A DNA stretch of 64,000 bases from an uncultured Ilyobacter sp. (GTDB lineage Bacteria > Fusobacteriota > Fusobacteriia > Fusobacteriales > Fusobacteriaceae): positions 1,550,001 to 1,614,000 of the forward strand of contig NZ_OY764059.1 of assembly GCF_963668085.1 (NCBI RefSeq), in the 5' to 3' direction. Of the stretch, positions 46,555-54,786 are shown in pieces. The notes under the pieces were generated by a model that saw only the letters and a list, made by a program, of their open reading frames with translations, was not told the origin of the DNA and ran no database searches. The position numbers and the translations under genes were made by a program. How positions within the stretch are numbered: the first letter of the stretch is position 1; each line of letters opens with the position of its first letter.

Positions 46555-46815
46555 TTGGCACACTCAAAATCAGCTAAAAAGAGAATATCAATCGCAGAAA
46601 GAAACAGAAAGAGAAATCAGGACGTTAAGTCTAGAGTAAAAACTATGTCGAAAAAAGTTTTGACAGATGTTGAAACTAAAAACGCTGAAGCTGCACAAGC
46701 TTCATTGTCTCTAGTTTACAAAGAGCTTGACAAAGCGGTTTCTAAAGGGATTCTTAAGAAGAATACTGTTTCTAGAAAGAAAGCTAGACTTGCAGCTAGA
46801 GTAAACGCACTATAA
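46555..46815 (+). CDS. rpsT: 30S ribosomal protein S20
   Basis: 86 residues, full length: starts AHSKSAKKRISIAERNR and ends KKNTVSRKKARLAARVN. Primary 16S rRNA-binding protein. Start TTG with AGGAGGTTTTTAA upstream; non-ATG starts are common for rpsT and reduce translation. Monocistronic, with its own promoter and terminator. Confidence 0.98.
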   Translation: MAHSKSAKKRISIAERNRKRNQDVKSRVKTMSKKVLTDVETKNAEAAQASLSLVYKELDKAVSKGILKKNTVSRKKARLAARVNAL

Positions 46816-46833
46816 TTAGCTTTGATGTGATTT

Positions 46834-46870
46834 AAAGGATGTTGAGAAATCAACATCCTTTTTTCTTTTT
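46834..46870 (+). terminator. Intrinsic terminator of rpsT
   Basis: AAAGGATGTTGA / TCAACATCCTTT stem followed by TTTTTCTTTTTT. Confidence 0.88.
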
Positions 46871-46879
46871 TGCATCAAG

Positions 46880-46903
46880 AAAAAAAGCCAGGCATTGCCG
46901 GCT
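46880..46903 (-). terminator. Intrinsic terminator of suhB
   Basis: AGCC-GGC-GCC-GGCT stem (one bulge) followed by TTTTTTTC on the minus strand, just past the suhB stop. Confidence 0.75.
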
Positions 46904-46904
46904 C

Positions 46905-47693
46905 TTATCTTTTACTATCCACTATTCTAATATGATTTTCTACCAGTCCTACCACATCTTTATTTCCTGCAATTATAGAATACTCTCTGTCATCTCTAAA
47001 ATATGAAACTTCTCCCCCTGCTTCTTTTACAATAAGTACTCCTGCGGCTATATCCCAATGCCTTAGGTTCATCTCCCAGTATCCATCTAGAACCCCAGCC
47101 GCCACACAAGCCAGGTCATAGGCTGCCGCTCCCATTCTTCTCACACCTCTTAACCTTGGCACAAGTTCTCCAAAATAATCTATGTTATTTAAAGGATTAG
47201 TCAGCTTGTCATAGGGAAAGCCTGTTGCCAGTACACATCGGCTGAGTTCTTTTTCAGGTCCCACCTTCAGCTTTTTCCCGTTGCAAAAGGCTCCTCCACC
47301 TTTTACCGCAGTGTACATCTCATCGAGATAGGGAGCGTATACGACACCTAAGACAGCCTCCCCCCTATACTCTAGTCCGATTGAAATACAATATATAGGC
47401 AGTCCCTGAGCATAGTTGTTTGTTCCGTCTAGAGGGTCTAAAACCCAGAGATAATCTGAATCTTTATGATGAGCACCGGTTTCCTCTCCTAATATGGCGT
47501 GATCTGGAAAATTCTTTTCTATCTTATCTATCAGATATTTTTCACTTTTTTTATCTACCTCAGTTACAAGATCTGTCACCGTTGATTTTGTATCTATCTC
47601 TAGGCCATCTTTTCTGAAGTTTTCCCTCTGAATCTGACCTACTTCTCTCGCCCATTTTTCCACTTCCTTCAAAAGTTCTTTTACATCAATCAC
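46905..47693 (-). CDS. suhB: Inositol monophosphatase family protein
   Basis: 262 residues. Mg-dependent phosphatase fold: GEETGA (Glu), WVLDPLDGTNNY (the Asp-Pro-x-Asp-Gly-Thr metal site near 85) and the C-terminal HWDIAAGVLIVKEAGG (Asp near 212). Acts on inositol-1-phosphate or related sugar phosphates; SuhB also joins rRNA transcription complexes in proteobacteria, not shown here. Start GTG with AAGGATG upstream; weak site. Confidence 0.88.
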   Translation of the reverse strand: MIDVKELLKEVEKWAREVGQIQRENFRKDGLEIDTKSTVTDLVTEVDKKSEKYLIDKIEKNFPDHAILGEETGAHHKDSDYLWVLDPLDGTNNYAQGLPIYCISIGLEYRGEAVLGVVYAPYLDEMYTAVKGGGAFCNGKKLKVGPEKELSRCVLATGFPYDKLTNPLNNIDYFGELVPRLRGVRRMGAAAYDLACVAAGVLDGYWEMNLRHWDIAAGVLIVKEAGGEVSYFRDDREYSIIAGNKDVVGLVENHIRIVDSKR

Positions 47694-47960
47694 CTTAATT
47701 CACATCCTTTTATATAAAAATATAGATTTATTCATTAAACTAGGTTTTCAAAATTTACCAGTAGGCTTATCTCTTTTTGAAAATTAACTACAGAGCTCAC
47801 TTTTAGGAATTATATCACCTTTTGTCTTATTTTTTTATATCGCTATTATTTATTCTCCTTACCAGATTTTGGGTATTTAAAAAATCGGCTAACTCCCTCG
47901 AAAATTATACCACTGGATACATTTTTATCCTGTAGTTAATCCCAAGAGAGTAAACCGACC
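47694..47960. other. Intergenic region without visible gene
   Basis: AT-rich. A weak hairpin GGATA/TATCC lies near 47915-47930, without a T-run. I see no RNA gene or clear promoter. Confidence 0.4.
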
Positions 47961-48299
47961 TTATATTATTTCTGCCTCTAAAGCCTTTCTGTTTTGCAAA
48001 GCTTTGAGATACCTGTCATGACATATCTTCATCCCTGTCACCAGAGCCTTTTTTGCAGACCCTTGATAACCTTTTCTAAATTTTTCCTCAAGGCCTGAAA
48101 TATCATTAATATTTTCCCCTTTCAGAAGGTCTATGACAAAATCTTTTGATAAGTCTGTAACCAGAGTGCAGTCTGCCTCTAAAATATCTCCATTTTCGAC
48201 ATCAATCTCCATACATATTCCCATAACTGAGTATATATCCGCTGCTGATGTCTTTGCAGGTACTTTAGAGTATCCTGTTACTAATACGCTTTTTCCCAC
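47961..48299 (-). CDS. DUF3870 family protein
   Basis: 112 residues. Starts VLVTGYSKVPAKTSAADIY and contains IDVENGDILEADCTLVTDLSKDFVIDLLKG, then YQGSAKKALVTGMKICHDRYLKAL, which fit the DUF3870 family as I know it. Function unknown; small cytoplasmic protein often near amino-acid or cofactor metabolism genes in Firmicutes. Start GTG with GAGAGGTG upstream. Stands alone between suhB and the metal ATPase. Confidence 0.7.
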   Translation of the reverse strand: MGKSVLVTGYSKVPAKTSAADIYSVMGICMEIDVENGDILEADCTLVTDLSKDFVIDLLKGENINDISGLEEKFRKGYQGSAKKALVTGMKICHDRYLKALQNRKALEAEII

Positions 48300-48472
48300 T
48301 GTAACACCTCTCTTTTAAAATTAACCGATAATAACACTTCTTCTCTTGAAGTATATCCCCTGTAAAGAAAAAAATCAATTTTTTCTTTTAATGATCTTCA
48401 ATTAAGATTTTAACTAGTCTTAGGGAACCAAGAAAAGAATATAAGTTTTAATACCGTATAATTAAAATAACA

Positions 48473-48501
48473 TTGACAAATAAAAAATAAGAATATACAA
48501 T
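48473..48501 (+). promoter_or_regulatory. Promoter of the metal ATPase gene
   Basis: TTGACA (48473-48478), 17-base spacer, TACAAT (48496-48501): close to consensus. The operator at 48505-48522 begins just downstream. Confidence 0.85.
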
Positions 48502-48504
48502 ACA

Positions 48505-48522
48505 TATGAACACATATTCATA
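48505..48522 (+). promoter_or_regulatory. Candidate ArsR/SmtB-type operator
   Basis: Dyad TATGAA-N6-TTCATA directly after the -10 box, resembling CadC/CzrA/SmtB operators (ATGAA...TTCAT core). A repressor bound here would block the start of transcription. The CadC-like gene at 55869-56225 is the obvious candidate binder. Confidence 0.7.
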
Positions 48523-48539
48523 CATTAGGGGTGGTTAAA

Positions 48540-50879
48540 TTGAATTACATAAAAAAGGAATATCTCATAAAAAATCTTCATTGTGCAGGATGTGCAGCAA
48601 AGATAGAAGAAGCAGTCTCCTCTTTAAAAGGAATAAAAGAAGTTCATCTTAATTTTATGAAGAAAAAAATCACCTTGAAAGTTCCAGGTGAAGATGAAAA
48701 ATCTTTTTTAAATGAAATCAATAAGGTGGCTGACAGCATAGAGCCTGGTACTTATTTTGAGGACATAAAAGATAAGTCAAAAGATCTCAAGATAAAACTC
48801 TCAGGACTAAACTGTGCAGGCTGTGCAGTAAAAATAGAGGATCAAGTCTCAAAACTCGACTTTGTAGATACAGCAAATTTAAACTTTTCCAAACAGATCT
48901 TAGATTTAAATATTTCAGAAAAAAATATGGAAAGTGAAATATTCAAAAAGGTAGAAAAAATAGTGAAGTCTTTAGAACCTGACGTAAATGTGGCATATGA
49001 ACATCCTGAAATAGTATATCACGATCATGGTCACGATCATTTTCACGGCTCAATGGCCAAAAAAGAACTCTTATTTCTCCTAGTGGGAGGGGGGCTGTTT
49101 ATAGCTGGTTTATTCTTGGAAAATATTCCAACTCTCAAAATATTCTTGATGGTCATAGCTTATATCCTCGTAGGAGGAGATATAGTTATAAATTCATTTA
49201 AAAATATCAAAAGAGGAAACTTTATGGATGAAAACTTCCTCATGACAATAGCAACCTTCGGTGCCTTCTCCATCGGGGAATCCTCTGAAGCAGTGGGAGT
49301 TATGCTATTTTACAAAGTTGGTGAATACTTCCAGGACCGGGCTGTGGAAAATTCCAGAAACTCAATAGAGAGTCTTATGGATATAAGACCTGATTATGCC
49401 AACTTAAAAGATAGTATGGGAAAATTTGAAAAAGTTTCCCCTGATAAAGTACGTATAGGGGATATCATCCTTGTCAAACCTGGTGAAAAAGTCCCTCTAG
49501 ATGGAGAAGTATCAAAAGGTAGATCTGCCGTTGATGTTTCCGCCCTTACCGGTGAATCTCTTCCTGTGGATGTCTCTTTAGGAGATGAAATTTTAAGTGG
49601 AAGTGTGAACAAAAACGGAACTCTTGAAATAAAGGTTTCAAAAGATTTTTCTCACTCTACAGTTTCAAAAATATTAGAAATGGTTGAAAATGCAAGTTCT
49701 AAAAAGGCACCTTCGGAAAAATTCATCACAAAATTTGCAAAAATTTACACACCGGTAGTTGTTGTTGCTGCCCTGGTCATTGCATTTATCCCACCTATAT
49801 TTGTAGGTGAATTTTCTTCATGGTTTTACAGAGCCCTTATATTCCTTGTAGTTTCCTGTCCGTGTGCCCTTGTGGTCTCTATCCCTCTTAGTTTTTTCAG
49901 CGGTATAGGAGCCGCCTCTAAAAAAGGTATTCTTGTTAAGGGAGGAAATTATCTAGAGGAGCTAAACAACGTCAAGGCAGTGGTCTTTGACAAAACAGGA
50001 ACTCTTACCATGGGTAAATTCAAAGTCACTGATATAATGGCTGTAAACGGAAACAAAGAGGAACTATTGGAATTGGCCTCTGCTGCAGAATGGTACTCTA
50101 ATCACCCAATAGGCGAATGTGTGAAAAATGCCTGGAAAAAACCTATAAACGAGGAAGATATTGAAGATCACTTTGAGCTAGAAGGTTATGGTATAAAAGC
50201 CCATTATAAAAAAGATAAAATTTTGACGGGAAATACCAAACTTCTCAAAAAATATTCTATAGATTTTGAAGAGGCTGACCTTTTAGGAACAGTTGTCTAT
50301 GTGGCAAAAAACGATGTCTATGCAGGATACATCCTCATCTCAGATGAAATCAAAAAAGATTCTCATAAGGCTGTAAAACAATTAAAAGAGATAGGAATAA
50401 AATCCTTTATGCTAACTGGAGACAGAAAAAAAGTGGCAGATAAGATCGGAAAAGAGATAGGTATAGAGGAGATACATTCAGAACTCCTTCCCAATGAAAA
50501 GGTAGATCATTTCCAAAGGATAAAAGAGAAAATAAAAGGTTCTGTTATCTTTGTGGGAGACGGAATAAATGACGCCCCTGTTTTGGCTCTGTCGGATATA
50601 GGTGTAGCCATGGGAGGAATAGGTAGTGATTCTGCCATCGAAGCCGCAGACGTTATAATAATGAACGATGAGCCTATCAAACTCCGTGAGGTTATAGATG
50701 TGGCCAAATTCACCAGGGTAATCGTTTTGCAAAATATATCTCTTGCCATAGGTATAAAACTGCTGGTTATGGCCCTAGGTATAGGGGGAATGGCTACAAT
50801 GTGGGAGGCAATCTTTGCAGATGTAGGAGTGGCTCTCTTAGCAGTACTAAATTCAATGCGTATATTAAAACAAAAATAA
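48540..50879 (+). CDS. Heavy-metal P1B-type ATPase (Zn/Cd/Pb exporter type)
   Basis: 779 residues from the TTG that has AGGGGTGGT upstream (GTG at 48531 is an alternative). Two N-terminal HMA domains with CAGC metal sites (NLHCAGCAAKIEE near 12, GLNCAGCAVKIED near 93), a His-rich linker (HDHGHDHFHG near 165), eight helices with the SCPCALVVS ion site, TGES, the phosphorylated Asp in DKTGTLT (near 487), SNHPIGE and GDGINDAP. Pumps Zn2+, Cd2+ or Pb2+ out of the cytoplasm. Regulated by a promoter and operator immediately upstream. Confidence 0.95.
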   Translation: MNYIKKEYLIKNLHCAGCAAKIEEAVSSLKGIKEVHLNFMKKKITLKVPGEDEKSFLNEINKVADSIEPGTYFEDIKDKSKDLKIKLSGLNCAGCAVKIEDQVSKLDFVDTANLNFSKQILDLNISEKNMESEIFKKVEKIVKSLEPDVNVAYEHPEIVYHDHGHDHFHGSMAKKELLFLLVGGGLFIAGLFLENIPTLKIFLMVIAYILVGGDIVINSFKNIKRGNFMDENFLMTIATFGAFSIGESSEAVGVMLFYKVGEYFQDRAVENSRNSIESLMDIRPDYANLKDSMGKFEKVSPDKVRIGDIILVKPGEKVPLDGEVSKGRSAVDVSALTGESLPVDVSLGDEILSGSVNKNGTLEIKVSKDFSHSTVSKILEMVENASSKKAPSEKFITKFAKIYTPVVVVAALVIAFIPPIFVGEFSSWFYRALIFLVVSCPCALVVSIPLSFFSGIGAASKKGILVKGGNYLEELNNVKAVVFDKTGTLTMGKFKVTDIMAVNGNKEELLELASAAEWYSNHPIGECVKNAWKKPINEEDIEDHFELEGYGIKAHYKKDKILTGNTKLLKKYSIDFEEADLLGTVVYVAKNDVYAGYILISDEIKKDSHKAVKQLKEIGIKSFMLTGDRKKVADKIGKEIGIEEIHSELLPNEKVDHFQRIKEKIKGSVIFVGDGINDAPVLALSDIGVAMGGIGSDSAIEAADVIIMNDEPIKLREVIDVAKFTRVIVLQNISLAIGIKLLVMALGIGGMATMWEAIFADVGVALLAVLNSMRILKQK

Positions 50880-50880
50880 A

Positions 50881-50904
50881 AAATCCGGGATATCCCGGAT
50901 TTTT
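50881..50904. terminator. Bidirectional terminator between the metal ATPase gene and holA
   Basis: AAATCCGGGA / TCCCGGATTT palindrome followed by TTTTT in the plus direction; an A-run precedes it for the minus direction. Confidence 0.85.
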
Positions 50905-50907
50905 TAT

Positions 50908-51909
50908 TTATCCATTTTTAAATGCAGCTATGAAGGATTCTACCATTATCTCTTCATCTCCCTGACCGCTTTTAAATTTATATTCTATTTCTAAAAGACT
51001 ACTTAATTTTTCCATTAAAAATTTCTCACTATAGTCACTCAAAAGGCTAAATTTCAAAAACAGCTGATAGGCGTGTATGCTGCTTCTTCCATCCCCTTTT
51101 AAAAAATATTTTTTTACCCCGTCATAAACCCTGTCTTTAAAAAGATTATAAGAGGTATTATAGGAGAGAACTCCCTTTGCCTGAAGCATTTTTAACTTCA
51201 ACAAAATATCTAGTTCATTTGAAATAGTATAGATAAAGCTCATATAGTCCTTCTCGTGTTTCAGATGATATAATAAGTTTTCCTTTTTACCTGCAAGAAA
51301 TTCATCCACAAGATTTTTCATATGATATTCCCTAGAGAGGCTTATTATCCCCTTTACTTTTTCAAAGGTAAATTTTTCTCCACCTAAAAATAACTTTATC
51401 TTTTCCACTTCCTGCCGAACCTGCATAGAGTCTCGCCCTATCATCTGAAGAAGCTTTTCTGCATCATTCTCTTTTATCTCTAATTCTCCGCTCACGTAAA
51501 AAACAAGAGACTTACCATCTTTTCCCTGCCTTGCCTCTATCACCTTAAAATTTTTAGAAATTCTGTCCAGCAGCTTTTTCGCAACTGGATTTTCAGACTT
51601 TCCAAAAGCATTTAGGGATTCTTCATAGAGGACTATCACCTCTTTATTCACAATATTATAATTTTCAACTGCTTTCAGAAAATTCTCAGGTTTTTTAAGG
51701 AGTTCAAATCTTTTGAGAACTAATAGTTCCCTTCCTCCAAACATTGAGTTTATTGATATTGTCTGGAGAAAATCCTCCTCCTCTTTTTGTGAAACATCAA
51801 AATACCTGGGAACAATCCCAGGATCTTTTTTTATTATATCTTTTTTCAAATCTTCATATTTTAACTCAAGGGGCTTATCCCCGTATATAAAATAAAGCAA
51901 ATCTCTCAC
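50908..51909 (-). CDS. holA: DNA polymerase III delta subunit
   Basis: 333 residues. Clamp-loader subunit that opens the beta ring. Starts DLLYFIYGDKPLELKYEDLKK, then FGGRELLVLKRFELL and the domain with AEKLLQMIGRDSMQVRQEVEKIKLFLGG, matching HolA of low-GC bacteria. Sequence conservation of delta is low, so the call rests on overall pattern and length. Start GTG with GGAGTAAGGAAAG upstream. Confidence 0.87.
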   Translation of the reverse strand: MRDLLYFIYGDKPLELKYEDLKKDIIKKDPGIVPRYFDVSQKEEEDFLQTISINSMFGGRELLVLKRFELLKKPENFLKAVENYNIVNKEVIVLYEESLNAFGKSENPVAKKLLDRISKNFKVIEARQGKDGKSLVFYVSGELEIKENDAEKLLQMIGRDSMQVRQEVEKIKLFLGGEKFTFEKVKGIISLSREYHMKNLVDEFLAGKKENLLYHLKHEKDYMSFIYTISNELDILLKLKMLQAKGVLSYNTSYNLFKDRVYDGVKKYFLKGDGRSSIHAYQLFLKFSLLSDYSEKFLMEKLSSLLEIEYKFKSGQGDEEIMVESFIAAFKNG

Positions 51910-52000
51910 CTTTCCTTACTCCTGTTTATTTAAACAAAGCCACCTAAACATTATACTATAATCCTTATATTTTATAAAGAAAAGGCTAATATTTTATAAA

Positions 52001-53521
52001 TCAGCTGTTCTTCCAATCTCTATCTCTCAAGTACTGTGACAAAATAAATAGACTTATTATTATGATAAGGTTAAAAGCACTTAGGGCCGAACTCTCGAGG
52101 AATTTTTTATCAGATGCCAGAGAGTAGTTTACCAGAGATACCACAGGAAAGATATCCCCCACCTGCATGGTATAGGTTATGGTAAATTCCCCAAAAACAA
52201 TGGCAAATATCTGTAAAAATATAGAAATAAATATATTTTTTAGAATGGGAAATTCTATAAGGAAAAATATCTCCCTTTTTCCTGCTCCGTCTATTTTTGC
52301 CGCTTCTAAAATTTCCTTTGGAAACTCCCTTATATACTGATACATAAAAGAGTAGGCTACAGGTATAGAGGTCAGAAAATATCCTATAACTAGAAGTACC
52401 CACAAAGGAATATTCCAGCTTATATTCATATACACCAGGGTTATTGCCAAAAATGCACTGGAAAATCCAAAGGTTGAAAAAATAATATAATTGGTAAATT
52501 TTGTATAATTTTTAAGAATAAGATATGTGAATATCAGAGTCAGAGCCGACACCAGCCCAGATAAAAACAAAGAGTTTATCAGACCTTTCACCACAGGATA
52601 ATATTGGTTTAATTCAACTGAAAAAAGAGTTGAAAAAGCTTCAAAGGAAATCTTACCTGTATAAAAATTAAAAAAAGCAAAGACAAGTCCTGTTAGGACA
52701 ACTGCATATTCACATATCAGGTAGATTACACTGTAAATCTTCGTAAAAAAACTCACCTCTTTTACATCTCCCTCACCTTTTAGCTCATACCCCTCTATAC
52801 GCTGCCCCAGGGAGTTCACAATGGTCAGAACTCCAAACTGCACCATCCCCAAGGCAAAGGCCCTAGAGAAGTCAAAACTTCCCATGAGAGTCGTAGCTAT
52901 CTCCACCTCAAGAGTGGAGTAGTTGATCCCTCCTAGTGAGAGTATAATTGCAAAAGAAGTAAAGCAATATACAAAGACCATGAAAAATGCCCGAAAAATC
53001 TGGGGCATTATAAGAGGCAACTTAATCTTAAAAAAAAGATCCTTTTCACCTATACCTTCGAGTCTCGCAGCTTCTAATATCTCCTTTGGAATAGACCTCA
53101 TCCCCTCTCCAAGATACTTCAAAAATATAGGGGCATTATAAAATACATTGGCTATTATTATAGCCTTGAGAGAATAAAGAACCTGGAATTCTTTAAAGAA
53201 CCCCAGGTTAAATATTATTGAAAATGCCACTATAGTAGATATCACAGGAAAAAAGAAGGGGATGAATATCAGGCTTTCTAAAAGCCGGCTTATTCTGTCT
53301 CTTCTGTAGGCTATATAATAGGAGGGAACTATAGAAAGAATAAACGACAGCAAAACAGATATAGAGGCTTGCTTAAAAGAGAAGGCCACCGTCTTATATG
53401 TAGACTCATTAAAAATCTCTGCCAAGTCTTCTAGCTTAAAGAAATCCCTGGCAAACATAAATATAGGTATCCCCCAGAGAATCATATAAAATAAATTGAG
53501 ACTCAGCTTCCCCTTCTTCAT
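52001..53521 (-). CDS. thiP: Thiamine-type ABC transporter permease (fused tandem permease, ThiP)
   Basis: 506 residues with about 12 membrane helices, two BPD-type permease units. Each has an EAA loop: EILEAARLEGIGEKDLFFKIKLPL (first, near 145) and EILEAAKIDGAGKREIFFLIEFPI (second, near 400). This two-in-one arrangement is typical of ThiP and FbpB/AfuB. It is 10 bases after thiB under a TPP riboswitch. No thiQ ATPase gene follows; holA comes next. Start ATG with AAAGGAG upstream. Confidence 0.9.
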   Translation of the reverse strand: MKKGKLSLNLFYMILWGIPIFMFARDFFKLEDLAEIFNESTYKTVAFSFKQASISVLLSFILSIVPSYYIAYRRDRISRLLESLIFIPFFFPVISTIVAFSIIFNLGFFKEFQVLYSLKAIIIANVFYNAPIFLKYLGEGMRSIPKEILEAARLEGIGEKDLFFKIKLPLIMPQIFRAFFMVFVYCFTSFAIILSLGGINYSTLEVEIATTLMGSFDFSRAFALGMVQFGVLTIVNSLGQRIEGYELKGEGDVKEVSFFTKIYSVIYLICEYAVVLTGLVFAFFNFYTGKISFEAFSTLFSVELNQYYPVVKGLINSLFLSGLVSALTLIFTYLILKNYTKFTNYIIFSTFGFSSAFLAITLVYMNISWNIPLWVLLVIGYFLTSIPVAYSFMYQYIREFPKEILEAAKIDGAGKREIFFLIEFPILKNIFISIFLQIFAIVFGEFTITYTMQVGDIFPVVSLVNYSLASDKKFLESSALSAFNLIIIISLFILSQYLRDRDWKNS

Positions 53522-53531
53522 AAATACTCCT

Positions 53532-54497
53532 TTAGTCTTTTAAAATCTCTATAAGTTCTTTTTTCCATGTTTCAAGATTTGCCACAGCATCTCTCCCACT
53601 TATTGTAACTACTTTTTCAGGTACAGGTACATATTTGTATTCCTCAGGAAGTTTAACACTGGTCACTGGAAACATGTAGTTTTTCTTTGCTGTCAGTTCT
53701 TGAAAATCTTTTTCCAAAATATAATCCATGAATTTTTTTGATTCTTTTTTTATTTTTTTCTTCTTTACAAGGGCTGCTCCTTCTAGGTAAACATAGCCCC
53801 CCTCTTTAGGAATAAAACTCTTATACTTATTTTGATTTCCATCCTGATAAAAATAAACACTGCTAGAAGCATATCCAGCCATCATAGGAGCCTCTTTAGC
53901 AGTAAATTTTGCAAAGGCCTCATCCCAGCTAGGTGTTACAGTAAGTATCGATGGTTTTAGGCTTCTCCAGAACTCTTTCCACTGATCACCGTACACTGCA
54001 ATGGTCCAGAGCATAAATTCCTGTCCAGTGAAAGACCTTGGGTCCTCTACCAAAAGCTGCTTTTTCATTTTAGATATCTCCTCAAATGACTTGGGAGGAT
54101 TTTTAAGCATCTGGGCATCATAGTTTATAGCAAGGGCTCCATAGTCAAATGGTGTGACATACCATTCCTCATCCATAATAAATTCCTTTTTACTTATATT
54201 TCTATAGCTCTTAGGACGGTATTTTGCTATAAGGTTCTCACTCTTTGCCATTTCTGCACTGCTAGGAGTAAGCCCTAATACTATATCAGCCTTAGGTTTG
54301 TTTTTCTCAAGCTTCATTCTAGGTACCAGACCGCTGATGCTAACAAATTTAATTTCAATACCAGTCTCTTCCTTAAATTTTGGTGCAATATCCCTTTGAA
54401 CCCATTTCATAGATTCTGGTCCGTAGACTGTTACAACTTCACTTCCGTATGCCGCTATTGCGACCAGTACAAAAATAAATGCAAATATTTTTCTCAT
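53532..54497 (-). CDS. thiB: Thiamine ABC transporter substrate-binding protein
   Basis: 321 residues with a signal peptide (KIFAFIFVLVAIAAYG). The ThiB/TbpA pattern is seen: VVTVYGPESMKWVQRDIAPKF, DIVLGLTPSS, WYVTPFDYGALAINYD, LLVEDPRSFTGQEFMLWTIAVYG, APMMAGYASSSVYFY and the C-terminal VPVPEKVVTISG. Binds thiamine (or its phosphates) in the periplasm. Expression is controlled by the TPP riboswitch upstream. Start ATG with TGGAGGTTATT upstream. Confidence 0.93.
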   Translation of the reverse strand: MRKIFAFIFVLVAIAAYGSEVVTVYGPESMKWVQRDIAPKFKEETGIEIKFVSISGLVPRMKLEKNKPKADIVLGLTPSSAEMAKSENLIAKYRPKSYRNISKKEFIMDEEWYVTPFDYGALAINYDAQMLKNPPKSFEEISKMKKQLLVEDPRSFTGQEFMLWTIAVYGDQWKEFWRSLKPSILTVTPSWDEAFAKFTAKEAPMMAGYASSSVYFYQDGNQNKYKSFIPKEGGYVYLEGAALVKKKKIKKESKKFMDYILEKDFQELTAKKNYMFPVTSVKLPEEYKYVPVPEKVVTISGRDAVANLETWKKELIEILKD

Positions 54498-54545
54498 AAT
54501 AACCTCCAGTTTATTTATTCTTTTTTTTTATTTATAAGTTTCCAT

Positions 54546-54575
54546 AAAAAAACAGACTGCCTCTGGCAGTCCGTC
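54546..54575 (-). terminator. Riboswitch-controlled terminator before thiB
   Basis: GGACTGCC / GGCAGTC stem followed by seven T on the minus strand, between the TPP aptamer and thiB. Fits a transcription-attenuation expression platform. Confidence 0.85.
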
Positions 54576-54593
54576 AAATTTACTAATAAAAAT

Positions 54594-54677
54594 TTGCTTC
54601 CTACGCTGGCATTATCCAGATCAGGTTTACCGGTCGAGATATCATAATCTCCTCTCAGCCTTTTCAGCTCCCGAATT
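54594..54677 (-). promoter_or_regulatory. TPP riboswitch (THI element)
   Basis: The minus strand has the conserved CTGAGAGG, ACCTGATCTGGATAATGCCA and GCGTAGGAAG blocks in order, with a short P3 stem between, which identify the TPP aptamer without doubt. TPP binding should favour the terminator 20 bases downstream and switch thiB-thiP off when thiamine pyrophosphate is plentiful. Confidence 0.97.
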
Positions 54678-54695
54678 ATTTAGTTTGTATAATTG

Positions 54696-54725
54696 AGTAT
54701 AGCAAGATAAAGACAATAATGTCAA
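54696..54725 (-). promoter_or_regulatory. Promoter of thiB-thiP
   Basis: Minus strand TTGACA (54720-54725), 18-base spacer, TATACT (54696-54701). Transcription would begin near 54688, just before the aptamer. Confidence 0.8.
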
Positions 54726-54751
54726 TATCTCAACTATCTCAGAGAACTTCA

Positions 54752-54781
54752 AAATTAAAAAGAGGCTTTTAAAAGCCTCAG
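54752..54781 (-). terminator. Intrinsic terminator of the ftsZ-like gene
   Basis: GAGGCTTTT / AAAAGCCTC palindrome followed on the minus strand by TTTTT. Confidence 0.85.
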
Positions 54782-54786
54782 TTTTC

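Noticed and set aside
47915..47930. Hairpin GGATA/TATCC as a terminator
   Set aside because: Five-base stem with no T-run on either side.
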